A DNA stretch of 64,000 nucleotides from Siphlonurus alternatus (taxonomy: Eukaryota > Arthropoda > Insecta > Ephemeroptera > Siphlonuridae). The position numbers and the translations under genes were made by a program. The stretch lies in contig OX463785.1 of assembly GCA_949825025.1 (NCBI GenBank), positions 11,719,971-11,783,970 of the forward strand, read 5' to 3'. Each line of letters starts with the position of its first letter. Within the stretch, counting starts at the first letter, position 1. The notes beneath the pieces were generated by a model, which searched no databases, had not been told where the DNA came from, and saw nothing but the letters and a program-made list of their open reading frames with translations. Shown here one piece after another: positions 12,001 to 24,100 of this stretch.

Positions 12001-15000
12001 CAATATTATTGAAAGGCAGCGGGATCAATAATTAAGATCGACTAATCAAAAATAATTTAAAAAAAATTTCATTTGTAAAATATAATTTGAAATAAAATGA
12101 TTAATTATTTATTATTTTAAAATTATTTTATTTAATTTTTTTAATTTTCTAATAATTTTTATTTTTTGTATTCTTATAAATTTATTAAATTAATATACTG
12201 TAACATTTTATTTAAAACGTGTTATAATGAACTAAATATAAATATAAAATTGACAAAATTTACATGAAGCTCTGGATTATCAAACCTAATAATACTTCAA
12301 TATGCATCATCTAGAGAAAAATGAAAAGTAATTTTTACAATGGACAACATACATGAAAAATTTTTATTGCAGAAATGAATAGATGGTACCAAATTATGCT
12401 ACTCTGAATTTTTTCAGATTTTTTTGAAAACCGTATCTATTTTTAAATAATTATTGAAAGTCCTGTGATTTCAGTTGGCACCCCTGCAGTCTTAATAAAA
12501 AGGATAGAGACTGGACGCCTATTGACGCCTCCAGGGGGCGTGGCCGCACTTTCAATAATTATTTAAAAATAGTTCTGGGTTTCAAAAAAATCTAAAAGAA
12601 TTCAGAGTAGCATAATTTGGTACCCTCTATTCATTTCTGCAATAAAAAAATTTAATGTATGTTGTCCATTATGGAGAATGGGCAAAATGTATAAATTATT
12701 ATAATATTAACATATAACTCCCATTCCTAATGAAGTTAATAAAAAAATATTATAATTTTTGAGCAATACATGGTACGCTGTACAAAATTGTGTTAAATTA
12801 ATGAAAATATTCAAATACAAATATTATCAAGAAAAGCACATTTTATTACTTTCAAATTCGAACTTTTTTTAGTGTTTAAAAGTTGAAACTCCCATCCATT
12901 TCTATTGCAAAGTATATTTTTATATTTTATTTACGCTAACTTTGCGACAACTGACCTCTCGATCCTCCAGGTGTCCCGAGCGCACCCTGCCAGGGTCTTC
13001 AGCAGGAACATCCGGTCAGCAGCTGACTTGGTGGCGGGCAGGTTGGACAGACGGTCCAGTCCGAACATCCACTCGTCGCGAGAACCCCACGAGAAGACGG
13101 CGCAGAACACACGCGTAGGGATGCTGTGAACATCGAGATTATTAACGTGTGTTGATTCAAGGCATCGTCTCCTGAGCAGCCTGTAAGGAAGTGTTGGAAT
13201 ATCAAGCAAAAATAAGGTTGAGAATACCGCATTTGAAATATATTTCAACTTTTATTCGCTATTATTCTGTCTCCTTGTTTATATCCCTCATATTTTGCCC
13301 CATTTTAGAGGAAAAAAGACAAGATTACGTATTTTTTTTCTCTCATTGAGCATATATTGTCTCCATTACATTCTCACATGGCAAGATGATTATATAAGAT
13401 TAGGTTTAGACGTGTAAAGGATGAGTTGAAGACTTAAATTTTCAACTAGGGTATCTAGCTGTATATCTCAAGCTGCAAATTATATTTTTTATTTTATATT
13501 TTAATAATAATGAGCACTATAACATGTATAAATATATCAGCCTCAAATGAGAAAGGTTTCGGGTTCGATTCCGATCTAGGTTCTACTTTTCATGGCTATT
13601 CTTGAGTTTGGATAAGTTCTTCGAGAGATACCTTTCAGGGTACCAATAAACCTGATGTTAGTTATAGTTACGGAATGTTGTCGTCCGGAGTCTCGCTGCG
13701 AATCCAGCGTGCGAACACGTCCCTTGCTCGCTGCACGCACGGCTCGTAACCAAGTCCACACAGCAGATGGCGGGTGTGACTGCGCAGCTTACCGCGCCAC
13801 GCAGGCTCACCGCCAAGTCCAGACTCTCCCAGAGCCTTGTCTAGCGGCGCTGCCAGTTGGACTGCGTACTCCTGTAAATGTATTGACTCTAATTAGTATA
13901 CGTCACAATATGCGTGCATTCATGGACTGTAGATAGTACATGTTACCACGTGGTCTTCAAGATTTGTAAATACTGAGAGATACAAAGAAACATAAAAATA
14001 TAACGACTTACCCCGATTTATTGATTTAATATGAAGGAAAATCCTAAATCTTGAAAGAGCTTTGAACTCATCCTGCTTAAAAATAATTAAAATACAATGA
14101 GAATCCTATTGGAATATCTTTGAAATAAACCTGATCTAGTAATGTAAAAACAAAACAAAATATAGTCCATCTTTAAGGATCTTTGGACTTGTCCCTCTTT
14201 AGTCTTAAAACTCTTTAATGATGTAAACTCGAGTTATTTTGTAAATATTGGAAAATATTTAGATTCAGTTATAGCAACGAAATCACACAGTGTCAAACAA
14301 TATAATTATACTAGTATCATCTAGATATATTATAGGCTTTGCATAGAGCCATAGAGTTTGATATCTTGGAAGAAAGTCAACCCTTGTAGTCATAATTATA
14401 GTGGTGCAACCTTTGCCTCACTCACCCCGAACAGTTTCCCGGCGGCAGTTCCGTCCAGTTTCTTGGTGAGCACGTCGGCCATGTTGAAGAATGGCTGCCA
14501 TGGCTCATACCTCGTCTCAGAGGCCAGGAAGCGAGTCATGGCCAGGGCCGAGGGGAAGTCGAGGGCGCCTCCCAGGGCCAAGTTGAGGGCATCATGGACC
14601 AACTTGGCACGCGTGGCGGGTGGCAGCGAGCTGGGACCTGTCCTGCTTTCAGGTCGTGACAAGTAGTCGGAGAGAAGTTGCCAGTTGCGTCGGTCGTAGT
14701 TCACCAGGAATAATCCTGGAGCAGGGGGAGATGGAAATTTATTTATTCCATCCAAATTACAAAAGAAAAATACAAGTAGATGCGATGCGGATAACCAGCA
14801 AAGCACCAAGGCACTATTTCACTAATGTGGCTGATACCCTCAACTATAATTAAATTTAACAGCTATACTAGCTTGTGTCACATATACATAATTATTAGGC
14901 ATTATTTTTTTAACATGTAATGATTTTTTAGAACGGAAAAAAACTGCGTGTCAGAACAATCTTTTACATTGAATGGAAGCTGATATTTGTATTAAAATCA

Positions 15001-15086
15001 TATTTATTTTAAAAGGCCTATATTTCATGGAGGACCAGGATTAATATTGGTAACAAAAAAATATGTATTATAGCTTCTTGGGTTCT

Positions 15087-15166
<80 letters not shown>

Positions 15167-18100
15167 TATATCAAGGATACACCTCTAACAGCTTACAGTT
15201 TTTAAGAGCTTTATATCTGATGTTAGTATAATATAATTTTATTGTTATATTAAAAATATAATGAATTCGATAATACTTTAATTAATTAAACCATGAAACT
15301 TGGATAGATGAATATTATAAAGGGTATCAACAATTTATTTAATCAAACCCATCAAGGGCAGTAATGTATAATAAATGTATGTACAATATAATATACTATA
15401 GGTTTAATAAAACGCATTTTTTACAATCTAGTTTAAGACATTTACATTTTTAATTAAAATTATTAATAATGTGAAATAATAAAAATTACATTTAAATAAA
15501 TTAAATTTTAAAAAAATGATTATAAATAAGGTAAAGCACAATACTCTGTGTATCATACAGTGCAATTTTTACGAATTTCCATTATTCCAAGGTGGTGGAA
15601 GTTAAATAAAATATAAAAGATTTATGTCATAATGTAACAATTTTTATCGTCTTTGAATCTTTGAATGCTGAACAAATATTCTTTAGCTCACAAAAATTAG
15701 AAGGGGAGTTACAATTACTTGTTTGGTTCGTGTACCTCCATGACTATATACTGTATATTATATGTATATAGTCATTGCGTGTACCTCGCACGGTGTATGC
15801 ATTTTGCACCAGTTTAATTTCTTTAAGTCACTCCGTTAATTTAAAAACTTAATCATTATATTTATTTTAGGCAACAGTTTAAAGCTAATTGTAAATTGTT
15901 TTTTTCCTCACCTTAACTCATGATTCATCATCACTATTCACCTTCACTAATTCAAATTCACAGTTCATAGTAAAACGGTACCGAATTCAAGCAAAGAGAC
16001 CTCATAAATTAAGACGATAAACTCACCAATATCCTCCGGGTTGACAATGAGGAACTTGGAAGGCTGCGCGGGGTCACTAAGATTGTCAATGCGTCTTGTT
16101 GGAGGCATCCAGAGTGCAGGTGAGTGACGGGAAAGGTCGATGACCAAACTTCCTGGTACCTGCGCGGTCATGATCACAGGGATCCACCAGAGACCCTCGC
16201 TCTCGTTTTCGTCATCGTCTTCTGCACCGCTTGCGTCACCGGCCTCGGACACAGGGTCGCGGATAAACGCGCGCTAAATTCAAAATAATCAAAATTCAAT
16301 ATCAGGACTTGTATCAAAGACAATTAGAGACTTCCGTATCATATGAACAGAAATTTGACCAAGATTTTCAGAGCTTCGTCGGGTCTTTGGACATAAAACA
16401 CAGAGGTCTATGATAATCTCTGGGTTTTTATATGATAGACGCCAAGACATTTAAAAATTAAAAACATATACAGTTTACATTTTCGCAGCTGATTGCTTAT
16501 TTATTAAAATATTGCATATAAGTACGCCACAATCGGGGGAAATAAGAACTACAGTTGTATTTTCTGTATAAAAGCGAGCTGTAAGACTTTTTATTAAAGT
16601 ATTTCCTAAACTGAAAGTATAGCTTACTGACAAGAAATCCAATTGCATTTGTAAACAAAATCAATACAAAAATATACTTGAGTTTTTAAACATACAAGTT
16701 GTATTTTGTCGTAACTTTAATATAATTTTTTTTTTTAAACTTGAATTCTATTTTATGAAGAAAATAATATCCAGTACAGAAAAACATTATCTTTTTATAG
16801 TAAAATTAATTTTATATTCCTTCCGGAAGTAACCGGAAGTGTGAAGCTCTTCTGTTTATAATTCAGTTTTGAAACTGTACAGAGTGTTTAGAAGTTAAAG
16901 TACTAACCTATGTGTGAAATTTTAACTCTGTAATAAGAATTGGAAGACTAGAAACCTTACACTTCCGGAGGGAATATTTTTTTAAATTTGACTGTATTTG
17001 CAGTTATTAGTCACCTGAGACAGACTGAGACCTCCCTGGTAGTCCCTGGTGACCGTCAGCACGGGGAACCTCTCACTGCTCATCCACGAGGCGGCCACTG
17101 CTCGAGCGCTCACCGTCAAGGGTAGAGAGCCATCCTCGTGGGCTCGACGTCCCACCGCACCCCACAAGTCACCTTGCTCGTAAGAACCGTAGCTCCTGTC
17201 ACAGATAAGAGTCAGTGGTGTATTCTGAACAACCCCGTTACCCCAGCTCTTGTGACCATACAGTGTGGGAGAATGGGAGTTTCGGAATGCAAATAAACTC
17301 ATTTACACATTTCCAACTTTTTTTTTTTGCATTTTTGAATATTATATAGAGTACATTCAGAGTACCTTATTTTCAATTTTTCCAGATTTTTTGGAACTTT
17401 AAAAATTGTGCTGCAAAACGATAGGATGTCATGTAAGTATTTAACAAAAAACGATTTTAAGGGTGTTTATGCTAGGGTAAAAAAAAAAAAAAAAAACGAA
17501 AAAATTTACACTCCATAACTCAAGCATACAAACTGAGAAAAAAAAATCATTAATTTTGTCCATTAAAGAAAACAGGTGTTCTAGGTTTCACTTCAACATA
17601 TTAGTCCCTATCTACGTAATCTACTATATAATAATAATATAATAATAATATATTTATTAGACCAACTGGTTGTCTAACCAGTTGAATATACGGGAAGATA
17701 GTTGAATATCTTCTCGTATATGAAGAAGTTAAATTGTACGAACCTCTCCGCCATGAAGTCCTGCAGGGCCGACATGAAGGTGTTCTCAGACAACGTGTAG
17801 TTCAACATTCGGATGATCACCTCGGCTAGAACACACGTGTGTCAGTGAGCGTGGCATGAAAACCATTGGAGGTATTTTAAAAAATGAAGGAACTTCAAAA
17901 ACTCAATTACACGATGTACGTTTGTGACTGCAATCACTTCTTACATTGTTCATACATAAATAATATTTTAGTGCTGCAATGAAACAAAAATTCTTGAAAA
18001 AAAAAAAAAAAGAATTACCCAGCAAATTTCAATAAAATATATTATATCCAATGTTTATAAATCATTTACTATACAGTATTAAATTAAAATGCTTCATTGC

Positions 18101-21100
18101 AGTCAGTAAAATTCAGTTTTTAAGTATGCACAATTCACTTCAATTTGTTAAATTTTCTAGTAAAATGATGGTCAACCAACTGCTTCGAAGTATAATGATG
18201 TCCTATTATTAAATGGAGTAATTTGCCAAAGTTTATATCAAATAATTTAAATATTAAAGTAAAGTGCGCGCTAGAAAAAAAAGTTGAGTTAGTATTTTCT
18301 AAAAATAGTTCAAGTAGTCCTCCATATCAAACCAAAATTCAAAAAATTCTATCTCAAATAGGTTTGCCAGAAAAAAATTCCAAAGTCAGAGTGAACGCGT
18401 CGCTTAACATGGGGCCTTACCTGACAAAGACCCTAGAATATCTCGAAAAAATACACCGTTAGGTGGTATGAAAAAAATATAGTGATGTTCTATGACCCAA
18501 GCCTTAACCAAAAACCGATTAAAAAAAAATCTCTCGAATCCATTTTTCCGTAAAAAAATCAAGAAAAAATCTACCATGTTAATTCCCATAAGATTTTTTA
18601 TTATTTTTTTACGGAAAAATGGATTCGAGCGAAATTTTTTTTAATCGGTTTTTGGTTAAAGCTTGGGTCATAGAACATCACTATATTTTTTTCATACCAC
18701 CTAACGGTGTATTTTTTCGAGATATTCTAGGGTCTTTGTCAGGTGAGGCCCCATGTTAAGCGACGCGTTCACTCTGACTTTGGAATTTTTTTCTGGCAAA
18801 CCTATTTGAGACAGAATTTTTTAAATTTTGGTTTGATATGGAGGACTACTTGAACTATTTTTAGAAAATACTAACGCAACTTTTTTTCTAGCGCGCACTT
18901 TACTTTAATTTCAATAAAATTATGACATACAAATATACATTTAAAAAATTTAATTAATACATTATATAATTTAAAAAAAATTATTATTAAAATTTTATAT
19001 TAAATGAAATAAATATTTAAATTGTATATATTAAAATACTTATAAATTTTTTAAACATAGTTTTACTAATAGAGTTTATTTGTCATATAGGTCACCAAAA
19101 CATTGTTTTAATCACCCTTGGTGGCGGCGATGATGTCCCTCATGGACGGTAGACGAGCGTACGGACTGCGCCTACTGTATTCATAGTAAAGAGCGTAGAC
19201 TGCGGCTGCCGGGGCCTGCTCGTGGGTCAGTCGCTCCTCCATCGGCTCCATCTGGGGTGCAGTTTATAGTTAATGTCTGGTGTTCACATAGAATAAATTT
19301 TAACGTAGAAATTTCTAGTCCCAGGTTTAGACTAGGGTTTCATATATAATTTTAGTGCTATACATATCGTCCCTGGTCCGGAATAATGAGCTATCTGCCT
19401 ACCACGTTCTTGCAATAATGAGCTATTTGCTATTTTAGGTAAACACAATAATAAACTTCATGTTATATCTATTTACAGCTCATGATTGCGCTCACCTGCA
19501 ATGAAATAGCAATGAAATAGCAATGAAATCTTGGTAAGCAGATAGCTCATTATTCCGGACGAGGTACGATTTATAAAAATCAATCAATTTTTAGTGAAAA
19601 TCTCTTAATGTGTGTTACGGAGAAAGAGCTGTGGATAATATTTACTATAATTAGTATATCACGTGACTTTGAAAATTTTCCCACTTGCAGCCTTGTTAAT
19701 CACCACTGTTATTCTTGCGGGACATGATTAACAAAAGGCCTGAAAGGGAAATTTTCTGAGGTGTCGACTGTACATATATTCATTGACAGAGACACGCTTT
19801 TTTGCGTGTGGTTAAATTCAACTCGTTTTTCTTAATTATTTGACAAAGTCCTTTTCAATTTAAGATGGCATGTGTTTGGCGCAATTTACCATACCTTACT
19901 AAAGAAATTAAAAATAATTCAAATTTGAAAAATCCTCACTTCATGCAATATTAATTTATTTATGTTGTATGCTCTTTGAAGGTTTTTAAACCAAGATACA
20001 CTTCACCACGGATTGACAGTAGTTACCTCTGCTGCTGCCGACCTTGCGAGGAAGTTCGCGAGTGCTCTGTTGATCCACGCGTCACTCCACCAGTTGGGGG
20101 TGACCAAGCCTCCCATCCATTGGAACACCAGCTCGTTCACCACGTATGACGTCACCCAGCGGTTGTAGCCTGCTCCACCGCTCAGAATGTCTCCCTCACT
20201 GAAATCATCAAAATCAAAATAATCACCAATCAAAATATAGTTCACCATTATATGATTTCACTCATAGCGATTGTATTCTTAGTTGCTATTATAAAAAATA
20301 AAGTTTATAATATTTGACTCAAGTTAAATTATTATAATCAATTAATGTATTTAATTTGTACAAATTAAATTTTATTTTTATTATTTTTGAATATTTAAAT
20401 TTAAAAATAATTAAGTTACTTTCCTATTTGTGATAAAACATTTAATTTTTTACAATACACATTTTATTTGTTTATTTATTTAATTAATCATGTTAACCAA
20501 TTAACTTTAAACCCTACTTAGTAATGAAATGTAAGCTATTGGGCAATGACGGAGGTCAAAACTAATGCGTTGATTCGCTATAAATTATTAATGTAATAAA
20601 TACAATACGAACAACTCCCTACATGAAAATTCATAAATCCTCACCGGTAGAAGATAAGTCCCCAGTTCTCTGCCGGTACCGGAGCGTTGAAGCCCGGCAG
20701 TGCCACGAGGTCCAACTTGGGCAGAGGGAAGCGATAGCGGAGGAACTTCTCTAGGTACTCGAGGGCCCGGGGGGCCAAGCGGCGGGCCCACTCCGTCTGT
20801 TCTGTCAGGGACGGCTGGACAGAGAAATCATGGAGAGATGATCTTGTTTTATTGCAGACATGAATAGAAGAAGTACGATTATTTTTATTTAAAAGAAACT
20901 CCATTTTCCAAAATATTGAAATTACAGTTCTTAATGATCTGCTTGTCCTTATTGGCCTTATTTTGATTTAACTTTTAATTTTTTTACTCGAATTCAGTCT
21001 ACTCTTTACTCTACATATTTATATTTATTTTACTCTTTTTTCAGGTGGCTTTTTTAGGAAATATGAATATTTTAATTCATTTATAATATATATCATCCCC

Positions 21101-24100
21101 GAAAAAGTGAGAGGGAGTTTAAAAAATAGTGTCCACCATAATAACTCATAAGGTTTGTTATCACATTCTTTAACGTTTAAAATGAGCTCTACTTACGCGG
21201 CTGAAGACTCGGACAGGCACTCCGTTCTCCGCAGTCCCTTGGTCAGGTCCAGGCACAAGGTCAGAGGTCAAAAAGGTCACAGCGTACGTAGACATCGGGG
21301 GAGAAGTGGTGAACGTGTCCCAAACCCACGAAATGTCGTTGATCCTGGTGAAATATTAATAAAGATAAATTTAAAATGAATTTCTGACCATATTAATCTG
21401 GATTTAATTTTATTAGTGAATTATTTAAAAAATAATAACGCTAATTTTTAATTACTTTCATGGAATATCTAACATGGGGATAGGGATTTACGTTCAGTGA
21501 CGTCATGAAATTAACCATTCAAGAGAGAAGACATGAAAGTTGAAAGTAATTTAAAAAATTGTTAGAAAAAAACAATGAAACAATCTTCATTTTAAAAATT
21601 AGAAGATGAAACAAAAAGAAAAAGTCTGTTAATTTTATTTTATAGAAATATTATGCAATATACTAAATATTTTATTTTGTATTATTTATGTTTCTATTAA
21701 ACGGAGATTATTAAATTTGTTGAACTTTGCTACATTAATTGATACATATAAAAATTACTTAAAATTACTACCTTTTTTGAAAGTAAATGCCCTAGTAATG
21801 GAGGAGAACACAGAGATGATGTGTGATATTACAATACTGATTCTCTAGTTTAATTTTAAAATTGATTTATTTTGCATTTATTTATTTAATGCTAAAGCAA
21901 AATTTTACGATACAAAAATATAAAAATAATAATAAACACACGTTTCCTTTTTTTAAATTTTTTTAAAAATAATATAATTAAGTGAATTTTGAAAACACCT
22001 CTAATAATTTTACCAGATAACCCTTCAGCCAATTAGAATTATCAAATAAAATGTAAGGTGGTAACGGAATATTATTTAAGATAAACAAGCTCTTGCTCCC
22101 CATTTAATTATCATGTAAAACTGATTTGTCTCATGATATTCTGCTGAAAAACAATATAAAAAGCTCAAAATCAGATTGGACTTTGGTATAAATTTATTAT
22201 TATTATTATTTTTTTTAACTTCGAGCTTTGTGTTACAAGTTACAAGTTAGGTTGAACTCAGCTTTATATCTTGCAAATCAGAAACTATATTTATTAAACT
22301 TGGACTTCTTACGTCAGTACCCATCTTAAAAACTCTCAACAAAATCCAAAATTGATAAAAAAAATCTTGAGAAAGCTGAAGTGATTATCATTTTCTAAAT
22401 TCAATTTTCCCTTTCGTTACATAAAAATTTGGTCATTTTTGTACCGACTCACATTGGCAAGGTATGTTGGTGCGGCATATTGGAGATGGTACGCAGGTCA
22501 GTGTCCTTGGGTCTAGCCACAGAGACGGTGACTGGAGCCTTGAAGGCTGGTTCATCGAAACAAGGGAAGGCAGTGCGGGCCAGGCTCGGCTTGAAGTGGG
22601 CTGCCAGGTAGTAGTGGGTGTTGCCTGTCTCTTGATTCACGTAGTGGCCTGTTGCAAGGAGCAGAAATTATGTACTAACAGATGGCAGCACTGCAGATTT
22701 ATTTTACATTAAGTGAATATATTTTAATAAACATTTTAAAGGTACATTCAGAAAGTGACCAATGTAAGTATGGTATAACGAGAAAATGAAGAAAGAACTG
22801 CACGAAATTTGAACTGTTGAGTTAATAAAATATCTATAATTGATTTAAAAATTTTAAATAAATATTGGGCACAAATTATAAACACAAATTAGCCTAATTT
22901 TTTAAAATAATTTTTTCTTTGCAACACAAAACTTGTACACGAACGTTCATTCATTAATGGAAAATCTACATAATAAGATAAGTTAACAATTAGCCCTGAT
23001 CAGGGAATAAATGTAGTTGAAATCATACGTTAGCAAAGTACTGTCCTTTTTGGCTGTCATAATATATACACAAACAAGACATGATGGGGTTCACAAAGAG
23101 AGTTATTCAGGTTTCTCACTAACCACATTTTTCGTTGAATTTAGCTGGAGCTAACCGCAGTGAATTGTTCCCATTAAAATTAAAAGTAAAAGGTATAATA
23201 TACCAGGTAATTTTTTTCCCTACATGGCTCGGATCTTCCTTGTACCGTGCAACATTAACTAACATTATCTATATTGAACAGAACATGGCTATTTTTACAA
23301 CTTCAGTCCCTTCATTGAAACTTACCTTTGAAAATTCCCTCACTAGTTTTGTTATTAATAAGACCGGAGAACTCAGCTCCAAATCGGTACCAAAATCCAG
23401 GCACCATATCTTGTGACAGTTTGACAAAGAGCAGCGAGTTGTTGGTGTCTCTCTCCACGCTCAGCACGGTGGGTACCTCAGGGCGCTCGTCAGTGTCCCC
23501 GTGAACCTCGTCAATGGTGACGTGACGCACACGAAGCTCGGGACCAGCGTGCAAGGTGATCACGTCACGAATCTCAAGCTTATCGTTTATCGTCATGTTG
23601 ATGAACACGTGGCCACGGAAAGTATTCTGTAAAACAAAGCTCGTCAATTTTTTCGTCAATGGTGACGTGGCGAACACGAAGCTCGGGACCAGCGTGCAAG
23701 GTGATCACGTCACGAATCTCAAGCTTATCGTTTATCGTCATGTTGATGAACACGTGGCCACGGAAAGTATTCTGTAAAATAAAGCACGTCAATATTCTCG
23801 TCAATGGTGACGTGGCACACACGAAGCTCGGGACCAGCGTGCAGGGTTGATCACATCACGAATCTCATGCTTTAAAGGTCCTATGACTATTTCATAGCAT
23901 TAAATCCACAGTTAGTATTGCCTCAGTATGATTTGGCTTCATAAAAAAAATTGTTTATAATATCAGAGATAATTAGTTAGATAATTAGATAATTAATATA
24001 ATTAGTTTTCTTTTTAAATATTACATAGAGTTGTATGTTTGATGGATTTTTAATTTCAGTCATTATGATCATCAAACAAGTTATAAACTTCCAAATTTTC

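Noticed and set aside
18223..18589. Small proteins in the palindromes at 18258, 28327 and 61671
   Set aside because: They lie within mirrored arms of non-autonomous elements and have no family resemblance.
23656..23800. Extra coding exon in the second 145-bp unit
   Set aside because: It has an acceptor but no donor, and reading on shifts the frame, so I treat it as a duplicated fragment.
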